64,000 bases of DNA, taken from contig CAZSDP010000004.1 of the NCBI GenBank assembly GCA_964605665.1, positions 62,001 through 126,000 of the forward strand, written 5' to 3'. Under the pieces are notes generated by a model, which worked only from the letters and a program-made list of their open reading frames with translations, ran no database searches and had not been told where the DNA came from. Numbering within the stretch: position 1 is the first letter of the stretch; each line of letters starts with the position of its first letter. This document shows positions 17,064 to 27,100 of the stretch, piece after piece. A program made the position numbers and the translations under genes. Source of the DNA: CAZSDP01 sp964605665 (GTDB lineage: Bacteria; Planctomycetota; UBA8108; UBA1146).

Positions 17064-18761
17064 GTGCTGAAGGAAAGCTGCATTGCACTGCTGTTGATGC
17101 TTCTGGCTGCAACTTTGGTTGTTGCGCAGGAAGACCCTCCCGCGGATCTCGTCATCAACGATGGTTCGATACGAACCCTAGATCCTGCGCAGCCGCTGGT
17201 CGAGGCGTTGGCGGTTCGAGATGGTTTTATTGTTGCAACTGGTGACAAGGCGCAGATTCAGAAACTGATCGGAGCGAAGACACGGGTGATCTCACTTGCT
17301 GGGGCCACCGCCGTCCCCGGGTTTGAGGATGCTCATATGCACCTTGCTGGGGTGGGAGAAGAACTCCTGACCCTCAATTTGAAGGGGATCGAATCGCTCG
17401 AGGCCTTCCTCGAGGCGATCGCCCGCCGAGCAAAAGAGCTACCTCCCGGAACTTGGCTCACGGGGCGCGGTTGGATTGAGACCTTTTGGGAACCGCCCCG
17501 CTTTCCCACGCGAGACGACCTCGATCGGGTCGCTCCTGATCACCCGGTTTTCCTGACCCGTGTCGATGGGCATGGCGCGGTGGTGAATTCTCGGGCGCTT
17601 CTACTCGCCGGCATCGACCGTGAGACGAAAGATCCTACGGGGGGTCAGATCGTTCGAGATGCGAATGGTCGTGCCACCGGGATGCTGCTCGACCATGCGA
17701 TGCAACTCGCTGCCCAGCACACTCCTCCTCCCGGGAAGGATCGTTTTCGCACCGCGCTGTTGATCGGAGCGAAGGAGTACGCCCGCCGAGGGTGGACTGC
17801 GGTGCAGATCGCGGGTGGAAGCTGGAAAGAGAATGAGCTGCTCGCCGAGTTGGTGGCGGCAGGCGAGATTCCGATTCGAATCGCCCAAGCGGTCTATGCT
17901 CCCGGTCCCGGGGCAGATCAATTGTTGACAGAGGGAGCGGTGATCGCCGAACGAGGTGGCCGCTACACCCGACGTACTCTCAAAGTCAGCTACGATGGAG
18001 CGCTGGGATCAGGGGGCGCGGCACTGCTCGAGGATTACGCCGATCGGGAGGGAAACGGCTTTCTCAAGTATCCCGATGAAGAGCTGCTGCCGATTTTCGA
18101 GCGCGCTCTGCGGCGGGGAATCCAGGTGGAGGTGCACGCCATCGGGGATCGAGCGAACCGGCGAGCTCTCGATCTGTTTGAGAAGGTGTTTCGGGAGGTG
18201 CCGAAAGCAGAACGGTTGGTTGCAGATCCCCGCTGGCGGATCGAGCATGCTCAGATTTTAGATGCGGCGGAGATCCCTCGCTTTGCCGCCCTCGGGGTGA
18301 TTCCGTCGATGCAGCCATCTCATGCGATCACCGATCTTCATTTTGCCCCCTCTCGTTTGGGCGCCGATCGTCTCGCTGGCGCTTACGCGTGGAAGCCGTT
18401 GATCGATTCCGGGGCCTGGATCGCCGGAGGTAGCGATGCACCCGTCGAAGCAGGGCTGCCGATGGTGGAGTTCTATGCAGCGGTGGCTCGACGCGATCTG
18501 AAGGGGTTCCAAGGAGAAGGTTGGCACCCAGAACTTGCGGTCGATCGTCTCACCGCTTTACGGATGCTTACGGAGTGGCCCGCACGTGCGATCTTCCAGG
18601 AGTCGTGGCGAGGAAAACTGATCGAGGGCAATGTTGCCGACATCACGGTTCTTTCATCAGATCCCATCACCGCTGCGCTGGAGGCGATACCGCGGATCAA
18701 GCCTCTGCTGACCATCGTACACGGTGATGTTATTTACGATGGTCGCTCTGATTCGCAGTAG
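17064..18761 (+). CDS. Secreted YtcJ-type amidohydrolase
   Basis: Metal-dependent hydrolase of about 565 residues. Signal peptide VLKESCIALLLMLLAATLVVAQ, so the protein is exported. Amidohydrolase features: LINDG-like start strand (LVINDGSIRTLDP), the metal-binding HMH in PGFEDAHMHLAG, DGALGSGGAALLEDY, HAIGDRANRRALDLFE, RIEHAQ and the late Asp in AGGSDAPVE. These define the YtcJ/Nfd A-like subgroup. GTG 17064, seven bases after AAAGGG, gives a proper signal peptide; an in-frame TTG 51 bases upstream would add a basic leader. The substrate is not predictable. The membrane-protein gene follows after about 30 bases and is probably co-transcribed. Confidence 0.82.
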   Translation: MLKESCIALLLMLLAATLVVAQEDPPADLVINDGSIRTLDPAQPLVEALAVRDGFIVATGDKAQIQKLIGAKTRVISLAGATAVPGFEDAHMHLAGVGEELLTLNLKGIESLEAFLEAIARRAKELPPGTWLTGRGWIETFWEPPRFPTRDDLDRVAPDHPVFLTRVDGHGAVVNSRALLLAGIDRETKDPTGGQIVRDANGRATGMLLDHAMQLAAQHTPPPGKDRFRTALLIGAKEYARRGWTAVQIAGGSWKENELLAELVAAGEIPIRIAQAVYAPGPGADQLLTEGAVIAERGGRYTRRTLKVSYDGALGSGGAALLEDYADREGNGFLKYPDEELLPIFERALRRGIQVEVHAIGDRANRRALDLFEKVFREVPKAERLVADPRWRIEHAQILDAAEIPRFAALGVIPSMQPSHAITDLHFAPSRLGADRLAGAYAWKPLIDSGAWIAGGSDAPVEAGLPMVEFYAAVARRDLKGFQGEGWHPELAVDRLTALRMLTEWPARAIFQESWRGKLIEGNVADITVLSSDPITAALEAIPRIKPLLTIVHGDVIYDGRSDSQ

Positions 18762-18790
18762 TTGGTTTCTCGCAATGAACAGGATCCACA

Positions 18791-19921
18791 TTGGAAGACT
18801 CAATAAAGCCCGATCCAATGCTCTCAAATCGCGTCGAGAAAAAATCGCGAGTTCTCGGTTACGACATGGCGCGATGCCTTGCCATCCTGTCGATGGTCTA
18901 TGTCAACTTCAAGGTTGTCCTGGCGATGGGAGTTCCTACCCCCAAAATTCTCCGGCAGATTGCGACGGCATTTGAGGGGAATGCTTCGGCGCTCTTCGTC
19001 ACTTTGGCGGGGATCGGAATGGTCTTACTTCGAGACCGAGTGATTCTCTTGCGGCGGGCTCTTTTTCTGCTGGTCGTTGGCTATCTTTGGCAGGTCATTT
19101 GGCCCGGAGACATTCTTCACTACTACGCCTTCTATCTCGCGGTGGGAGTGTGCGTTCTTCCCCTGAGAGCTCGTTGGCTGTGGCTGCTCTCGATTGTGGT
19201 CACCTTCACTTGGCTGTTGCTCGCTCACTATTTCAATTACGGAACGGGTTGGCAGTGGATTACTCTCGAATATGTCGACTTTTGGACTCTGGAAGGACAG
19301 TTTCGAAATCTCTTCTTCAATGGCTGGCATCCACTCTTTCCCTGGCTGGCATTTCTCTTCGTGGGGATGGCGTTCGCAAAAAGTGATATCACCACGAGGA
19401 AGAAGCGTTGTTGGGTTCTCCTGACCTCAGCGGCGGTTTATGCCGGCGCCTACTTCTCCTCAGCGGCGCTTTCTAAGATTCCCGATGAACGTCCGATCGG
19501 GCAACAGTTTGCTCGTTGGTTCGATGCGCCCGAAGCGATTTGGGGGATGAGTTCACTTCCACCAGGTCCTCTGTATGTGATCTCTGCTGCTGCGGTGGCT
19601 ATTTTCATCATCGTTCTATGCCTCGAAATCACGTCGGTGAAGTTTTTGGCACGCTGCACGAAGACTCTCTGCTACACCGGCCAGCTCGCCTTGACGATCT
19701 ATCTGGCCCATGTGCTGGTCCTCTACTATGTGGTCTATCCGATGAAGGAGTCCTACTCCGGTAGCTCACTCGAACTCGCGGCCAAGGCGAGTGTGGCCTT
19801 TGGACTGGGTGCGCTCATCTTCTCCCATCTGTGGAGGATGAAGTTCTCGAAGGGGCCCCTGGAGTGGGTGATGCGAAAGTTCACCTCGCGGCGCCGCCCG
19901 CGTCCAGCTCCCGATCACTAG
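18791..19921 (+). CDS. Multi-spanning membrane protein, DUF418/acyltransferase-like
   Basis: Polytopic membrane protein of about 376 residues with about ten helices. The first helix contains GYDMARCLAILSMVYVNFK, like the lDxxRGxAxxxMxxvN start of DUF418 and HGSNAT-type acyltransferases, and a late helix has TGQLALTIYLAHVLVL, a DUF418-like string. The catalytic His of acyltransferase-3 proteins (RxxA...H) is not evident. TTG 18791 has AGGAT upstream; ATG 18818 is an alternative. It follows the amidohydrolase by 29 bases. The true substrate is unknown; modification of an envelope sugar is only a guess. Confidence 0.65.
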   Translation: MEDSIKPDPMLSNRVEKKSRVLGYDMARCLAILSMVYVNFKVVLAMGVPTPKILRQIATAFEGNASALFVTLAGIGMVLLRDRVILLRRALFLLVVGYLWQVIWPGDILHYYAFYLAVGVCVLPLRARWLWLLSIVVTFTWLLLAHYFNYGTGWQWITLEYVDFWTLEGQFRNLFFNGWHPLFPWLAFLFVGMAFAKSDITTRKKRCWVLLTSAAVYAGAYFSSAALSKIPDERPIGQQFARWFDAPEAIWGMSSLPPGPLYVISAAAVAIFIIVLCLEITSVKFLARCTKTLCYTGQLALTIYLAHVLVLYYVVYPMKESYSGSSLELAAKASVAFGLGALIFSHLWRMKFSKGPLEWVMRKFTSRRRPRPAPDH

Positions 19922-19990
19922 AGGCAGGTCGAAGAACGGCGCTCGCAGCTGAACAGTGATTCAGTCCAGTCCCGGTCAATGCGGAGCGAT

Positions 19991-20995
19991 CTAGAGGGGA
20001 ATCCGTTCACCCTCCGCCGCGATGAGAAATCCCCGATCTTCGAGATCCTCGATGATCTCGCGGTCGTGGAGCGCTGGATTGGTGTGATTCAGATGGATGA
20101 AGCGAATCGAACCTGGGTCGGTTCGACCACGCTCTGCGAAGCGTTCCATCGTGACCACCATCGGTGGGTGAGGAATCTCCGACAGATTTCGGTCAGGGAG
20201 CTCCCGTCCGTCGTAGAAGGTCGCATCGAAGTAGACGACGTCGGAGCTGTTGAAGAGACTCTCCGCGGCGGAATCATCCAAACGATCGATATCGGGGCAG
20301 AAGGTCACCGTCTGTGTCGGGCCTTCGATGCGAAACGCGACCGTGTCGGAGAACTCGTCTCGGTGAGGAACAGCAATCGCAGTGACCGTAATCCCGTCGA
20401 TGGGTGAAAAGGGAACGCCGGGCGTGAACGCTCTCGGAGAGAGTTGTTCAAGTTCGATCAGTTGGCTCCAGGGACCATTCTCAGTCAGGAATCGTTCCAT
20501 TCGGGAGCTGACATGAAGGGGGATCCCCCGAGTCGAGGCGACCTCGCGCCCGAAGTGAATCAGGCCGGTGTAGTGACCGATGTGGGCATGGGTGATCAAG
20601 ATCGCGTCAGTCGGCCGGCGGGGCTTTTCTGGAGTTTTGGTCACACTCCGCAATAACGCGAGTTGGGCTTCGACTCGAGGAGTGGCCTCGATCAGGACCG
20701 ATGTTCCTTCGACATGATCAACAATTGCCAAGCAAGCTGGGGAGAGAATGCGACCAGTCTGACGGGCTTCGATGCAACAGGGCTTTTGGCAGCCGAGGTG
20801 CGGAAGGCCTCCATCTTGAGCAATCCCCAAGACGACCAACTCGTACCGACTTTGATTCGGGGCCTGATCTCTCACCGGGGAAGAGCTGCTGCAGCCGGTC
20901 AGCTGAGCAAAGAAGAACGACGCACAAAGCGGGTATGCGAGCAGGATGTGAAAGAATTTATTTTTGATGGGGCACCTCCGCGAGGAGCATAACAC
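19991..20995 (-). CDS. PqqB-like metallo-hydrolase lipoprotein
   Basis: Metallo-beta-lactamase-fold protein of about 325-334 residues. LGIAQDGGLPHLGCQKPCC is the PqqB-type opening, THAHIGHYTGL supplies the metal-binding HxHxGH, and PDIDR, FDATFYDG and LNHTNP follow in family order. Unlike cytosolic PqqB it begins with a lipoprotein signal (FFFAQLTGC), so it is predicted to sit in the envelope. The start is awkward: GTG at 20995 has no ribosome site, while an ATC codon at 20968 lies seven bases after GGAGG and would give the classic leader (M)KNKFFHILLAYPL. No other pqq genes are nearby, so a role in PQQ synthesis is doubtful. Confidence 0.8.
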   Translation of the reverse strand: MLCSSRRCPIKNKFFHILLAYPLCASFFFAQLTGCSSSSPVRDQAPNQSRYELVVLGIAQDGGLPHLGCQKPCCIEARQTGRILSPACLAIVDHVEGTSVLIEATPRVEAQLALLRSVTKTPEKPRRPTDAILITHAHIGHYTGLIHFGREVASTRGIPLHVSSRMERFLTENGPWSQLIELEQLSPRAFTPGVPFSPIDGITVTAIAVPHRDEFSDTVAFRIEGPTQTVTFCPDIDRLDDSAAESLFNSSDVVYFDATFYDGRELPDRNLSEIPHPPMVVTMERFAERGRTDPGSIRFIHLNHTNPALHDREIIEDLEDRGFLIAAEGERIPL

Positions 20996-21071
20996 GGAAC
21001 TCGAAGCGGGGGAGTGGTCGCGAGAAGTTCGCTGCAGCTGGTAGGTGTCACTGCGGAGAGTCGAAAAGAAA

Positions 21072-21136
21072 CTCCCCCCGAGTGGGCTCGACTCGTCGCA
21101 GAAGTGCGTTGAGTTGATGGACCCGCTCGGGGGGAG
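21072..21136 (-). terminator. Large compound hairpin with T-rich tail after the giant gene
   Basis: A 15-base arm (21072-21086, CTCCCCCCGAGTGGG) pairs with 21122-21136 (CCCGCTCGGGGGGAG) with one wobble. Inside it, CGACTC pairs with GAGTTG and CGCA pairs with TGCG around a GAAG loop, giving a nested three-part stem. On the minus strand the hairpin begins 30 bases after the giant gene's stop and is followed by TTTCTTTTC. This reads as a strong intrinsic terminator, more elaborate than usual. Confidence 0.7.
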
Positions 21137-21166
21137 GCTAAATTGCTCTGTCGATCCTATTCGTTC

Positions 21167-24100
21167 TTACGGACAGGAGTTGTAGAGATCGCAGCTCAAG
21201 GTGTCAGCAGTCGGATCTGGTCCACAAGTGACGAAGCCCGGTGCCGGCGGCGGAGCTGCCGAAGCGAACAACGCGTCGAGGACGTAGATCGGGTCTGCGA
21301 CGTCGATCAGCGAGTCATCATTGACATCACCTGCGTCGAGGCAGTTGGGCTCAGTCCCTTCTCCGAAGACGTAAAGGAGGAGGAAGATGGTGTCACTCAC
21401 GTCGATCATCGCATCGCCATTGGGGTCTCCGCGGAGGAAGATCGGGTCGGACGAGATGATAATGGAGCAGCAAGTTTGCTCCGAGATCAGTCCGGAGAAC
21501 GATCCTTCAATGCAGATGTTGTGAGTTCCCTCTGCGAAGGGCCCGAGCACTGTGGAGCTCGGAGCTCCTGGCAAGACCGCAACGAGGACTCCGTCTGCGA
21601 AGACGCGAGTTTCTGTATAGGCTGCCCCTGGAGTCCAGGTCACTGTCGCAATGTCACCATTCAGATCGCAATTGAGATCTTGGATCAGAGGAACGTCTGG
21701 CGAGAGCATCGGCTCAGCGGTGATCGAGAAGAAGCTCAAGTTCGTACCGCGCAGGCTCAGCTCTTGGATCGCCTGAACCGCAGCACTTTGTCCTTCTGCG
21801 GTGATCACGACCCGATCAGCGTCGAAGCTGGTCACGCCGCCGACGATCGTCATCGTTCTCGGTCCGCCAGGAAGATCGAGCCTCAGCTCGAGATCGTTGA
21901 GCAAGTTCCCACCGAGTGCGGGTTGTAGCTCACTCGGTACGCTGAACGAGACGGCCGGGCCGACCCTTCCAGACTCGCTGTGCACCAGAGTTCCGGCAGA
22001 GTAGAGAGCCAGGCTGTAGGTTGCAGCACCGACCGGCGCGAGGTTCGGAGTGACGGTCAAGGTGTTCGAGAGACCGAGCGGGCCTCCGGAGAGGATCAGA
22101 TCACCGAGTAGCGAGCCTGAAGCTCCACCCAGTCCTCCCGTCGCCGCAATCGAGAGTTGAGAACCAGTGATGAAGTCGGTGGGACTGACCATGACGTTTG
22201 CTCCGAAGAGATCGGGTGATCCCGAGCTCTGGACCAGCACACCGTCTTGGCCCGAAGCACCGAGGTTATCCACGGTGAGTGAATTGGTGCTCGGGTTGAG
22301 GTGTGCGTCTCCGAGGGAGTAGTGATCGTTACCGAAGATGCCGATCGACTCTTCGGTGATCGTCACGTCTGCGAGACCACTGAGTCCGAAGAATGCACTG
22401 GAGAAACTGGTGATCACCGAAGTTTGGGATTCGGCGCGGAGCCGGATTCGATCACCGAAAGTGATCGATCCACCCGGTGCGGTGATCGGGGTCGGATTGT
22501 TCGGGAATTCGAGTTCGAAGACCAGCGCTGGTGCAGCTGGATCACTCGAGTCATAGAGAGCTTTCAACTTCAGAGTTTCCGGTAGTGGGAAGGTCGCAGC
22601 AGTCGTCGTGAGTCCACTGAGAGTCTCCAAGACCGATACTCCACCGTAAATCTCGAGCTGGAAGCTCGCGACACCAAGTGGGGAGAAATCTGGAGTGAGG
22701 GCGACTTCGCCGCCACGCGGCTCGGTCGCAGTCCAATCGAGGGAGCCGATGAGCGTCTCACCGGGAGTACCATCGATCGATCCGCTCAGCGTTAGGGTTT
22801 CTCCGCCTCCCAAGGCAGCTCCCATGAATGGCGAGCTTCGAGTCAATGAGAAGGAGTCTGGCGTGGCACCCAAGTCGATGGCGATACCGTCCAGCCCACT
22901 CGAGCTGATGTTCGAGACACTCAGGCCACCAGCGTTGTAGCTGAGACCAATCTGTCCCTCTGACGTGTGCTGCAAGCCAAACGCGCGCAGAGAGACGACC
23001 TGTTCGTTGTCGATGATTGTGACCTCATGCTGCGACGGTTCCACAATCGAAGATCCGAGACCATTCAGGCTCGTGATGCCGAGGGCGACCGTTTCGTCCG
23101 ACTCGTCGAGAGGATCGTCGATCGGCTCGAACGTGAGCGGGATCAGCTCTCCAGAAGTAGCACCAGCAGGGAACGTGATCATTTGAGTGCCGAGCGTCAC
23201 ATAGTCGATTCCGCTCATCGCTGAACCGGTTGCGAGCTCTTCGATGGTCAAGCTCAAAGGCTGTGAGAGAACAGAAGAGTTGGTGACAAGCTGGACGAAG
23301 ATCTGCTGTGAAGCTTCAGTTTCCGCGATCGTGCTGGTTGCAGCCGTAAAGGAAACTTCAGCGAAGTCGTCTTCGATCAAGTTCACGGTGAGAGTTGTCG
23401 GAGCACCGAGTCCTCCGATACCGGAACCGAAGCTCATCTCCAAGATGATCGTCTCGTCAGCTTCAATGGAAGTGTCATTAATGGGGGTCAGGGTTACCGA
23501 CTGCATCTGTCCGGTTCCACTGCCCGCCAGGAAGACGATCGGCTGGGTAGCAAAAGTGAGGTAGTCAACACCTGCGGTTGCGGTACCGAGCATCGAATCA
23601 GAAACTTCGACGATAACTGGGCTTGTCAACAGCGCTCCCGCGGTGTTCAGGACGGCAGTGACCTGATAAGCGAGTTGGCTTTCACTCACGTTCACCGAGG
23701 CGACGTTGAAGGAGACGAATGCTGCATCTTCGTCATTGATGGTGACGGTGTGCTCGGTGTTGGCGCCGAGGGTCACATTGAGTCCGTCGAGACTTGTGAT
23801 ACCCAAAGTAAACGTCTCGTCGCTCTCGACTTGAATGTCCGATTGGATCGGGATCGAGATCGAGGCGAGTGTGCCATTTGTCGATCCAGCCGGGAATGAG
23901 AGCGTCGTGGTTCCGACGGGACCATAGTCGATTCCATTGGTGGCAGTACCACCAGGCAATACCGAGACCTGTACTTGTACAGGTGCCGTCGTCGTCGTTC
24001 CAGCTGCATTGAGGCGCAGAGTGACTTCAGCGGTAGAGCCTTCAGTCGTGGTGGAGGCACTCGTACTGAAGTCGATGTTCATCTCGTCGTCGTCGAAGAT

Positions 24101-27100
24101 GGTGAGTTCATGGGTTTGATTCGCGCCGAGGCCAACCCCTGGCACCTCGCCGAGGACGAGTGCGAGTTGAACCGTTTCTGTGCCTTCGACCAGGGTGTCA
24201 TCGGTCAGCTCCAAGCCGGCGTTGACCGTTGTTCCGTTCGTTGAACCGGCTGGGAAAGTGAGATCCTGCGATCCGAAGTCGGCATAGTCCAACCCTGCCA
24301 ACATGCTACCGGTTTGCAGGTCAGTGACGGTGACGGTCACTGGAATTGCCAAGTTACCGCCTGAGGTCAAGAGACGGACACCCACCGTCGCGATTCCGCT
24401 GTTTTCGAAGGCAGAACTGGTCAAGCTCTGGAACTCGAAGAAGACGGCATCGTCGTCCTGGATCGCGGCCACGTGAGTGGACGGCTCTCCCACAGTCGCT
24501 CCAGGTCCTGCAGCGTTTTGCAAGATGAGATCAACTGTTTCGGTCGATTCGAAGGTTGTGTCGTCGAAGAGGTCGAAGGAAATTGTCTGTAGAGCGCCGT
24601 TTCCTGAACCTGCTGGGAACTGCAGGAGGGCTTGCTCGAAGAAGATATGGTCGGTTCCATTCGTGGTCGTACCAGTATTCAGATTAGCAGCCTCAACGGT
24701 CCAGCTATCGGCAAGTACCGCATCCCCAGTCGTCAGTGCCACCTGAACGGTGAGCGTAGCATTCGCTTCCACCCTGGTACTGGTGGCGGTTTGGAAGTGC
24801 ATCGTCGCGATGTCGGCGTCAGCAATCGTCAAGGAGTGCTGTGGAATCGTGCCCAAGACCGCCGGAGCAGACAAGTTCTCCAGCGAGAGCAAGATCGTCT
24901 CAGGACCTTCCACCAGCGTGTCGTCGAGAGAGGTCAGCGATGCTGCGAGAGTTGTTCCACCGAAGGAACCTGCTGCAAATGTCAAAGTCGTTGGTGGGAG
25001 CGGATTGTAGTCAACTCCTGTGGTTGCCGTGCCGATTCCCATGTCGGCGATGTCGACCGAAATTGGAATCGCGAGAGTGATACCCGGTGCGTCGAGTGTC
25101 ACTGCAATCGGGCTCGGCCCAGATCCTTCGCCAGTGGAGGCGGTTGCGGACTCGAATCGAATGGCAGCGATCTCATCGTCATTGATGGTCACTTCGTGAG
25201 AGTTGATCGCGCCGGCGGAGAATGCAGTGCTGTCGATAGTTCCGATTTGCAGGGCAACGGTCTCCGCAGCCTCGAACAAGGAGTCATCGAGGGTTGCCAA
25301 GTTGACCGTAATCATGTCTCCATTTGCCGATCCGGCGGGGAAGACCGCCGCTTGGGGCGGAATCGGTTGGTAATCCACACCGCCGGTGGCGGTACTGATA
25401 CCGAGCGTGTCCAAGTTGATCGTCACCGGCCTGGAGAGGCTTGCTCCGCCGGAGAAGAGCTGCAAAGCGACGTTGTGATCGAGGGTTCCTTCAGTGGTCT
25501 GGCTCGTCGCATCAGCAAAACTGACGGTAGCCAAGTCATTGTCACTAATCGTGATCGTATGCGCTTGATTGGCGCCGATGGTCGCTGGTCCGGTCAACGC
25601 AGAGATTTGAAGAACAATCGACTCTGCTCCTTCGACGAGAAGATCGTCGGAAATCGTGAGCGGTACGGTCAGCGTGGCTCCCTCAACAGATCCTGGCGGG
25701 AATGTGAAGGTTTGGGTGCCGAAGGAACCGTAGTCAACTCCACTCTCTGCAGTTCCAGAGAGTGTGTCGGTGACCTCTACAATAATCAGCTCACCGAAGT
25801 TCAAGCCTGCTCCATTGAGGATCAGGCGAACTTCTTGGAGTGGGGCGAGTTCATTCGCAGAGCTCGTGGCAATCTCGAAGTCGACGTTTGCGAAGTCATC
25901 ATCGAGAATCGTGATCACATGGTTCGTCGTCGCTCCAATTGTAAATGCCGGGCCGGTCGCTGCTGACAATGAGAGATTCACCGTCTCTGGACTTTCGGCG
26001 ATTCCGTCATCGAGATTGGTGAACGGTACGGTTTGAGTTGCTCCGTCTGTTGCCCCCGGGAGGAAGGTGATCGTTGTCGGCGGAATCGGGAAGTAGTCCA
26101 GTCCGCTAACAGCGGTGCCGAGCATCGTGTCAGATACGAGCACGGAGACAGGAACCGCCAAGGTTGTTCCAGGTGCACTCAGCCGTACACCGACAGTTAA
26201 GCCGGGACTCGGCTCCAAGATGGAATTCTGACCGAGTTCAAAGCTGACCTGGGCGGATTCGTTGTCTTGGATGTCGAGCGTGTGGATCGGAGTAGCACCA
26301 AGCGTTGCGGGCCCGGAAATCAGACTGATTCCAAGCAGTGCCGGCTCCAGCCCCTCCAAGAGCGTGTCGTCGAGAACAGTCACGTCGAAGGAGGTCAGCG
26401 CTCCATCTGCAGTTCCCGCCGGAAGAGTAAAGGTCGACGGGGTCGGAAGCTGGTAGTCAGCCCCGAGAGTTGCGGTGCCACCGGAGTTGGTGATCGCAAA
26501 ATTGACCGGAGACGCAGTCGTGACTCCGGGTGCGGTAGAGAATCGAACTGTCAAAGTGGTGGGCGCTGCTGTTGTTTCTGCCAATGGAGTTGTGGCAGTT
26601 GTGTAGGAGAGCGTGCCGACCTCGTCGTCCAAGATCGTGATTGTCTGAGAAAACGCAGGTCCGATTTCTACTGGTGGAGTATTGAGATCATCCAGTTCGA
26701 GGAGAATGGTCTCATTACCCTCGAGAATTGTGTCGGGGTTGATCGTGACATTCAGAGTCAACAGCGCTCCGTCACCGGAACCGACCGGGAAGGTCAGTAC
26801 TGGCGCTCCAATGATTGCGTAGTCAACGCCTGCGCTTGCAGTTCCGGTACCGAGGTCCGCGATCTCCACCGGAATCGGAATGTCGAGAGTCGCCCCCGCT
26901 GTGAGGAGGTTGATTGTCACGACATGAGTCGTGGCAAGTTCGTCGACCGTCGAAGCAGCGATGGCGAAGTTCACCTGGCCCGCTTCATTGTCCAAGATGG
27001 TGGAAACGTGGTTCGAGAGAATGTTGACGGTTGTCAAAGGACCGGTGACGCCACTGACACTCAAGTTGACGGTTTCGTCACCCTCGATGAGCATGTCGTC

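Noticed and set aside
19991..20995. A PQQ biosynthesis cluster
   Set aside because: Only a PqqB-like gene is present, it has a lipoprotein signal, and no pqqA, C, D or E is nearby.
24632..25966. A 444-residue open frame on the plus strand inside the giant gene
   Set aside because: Its translation is Arg/Ser/Cys-rich with no recognisable fold, and it mirrors the Calx-beta coding strand. Similar mirror frames occur at 26267-27310 and 28091-28996.
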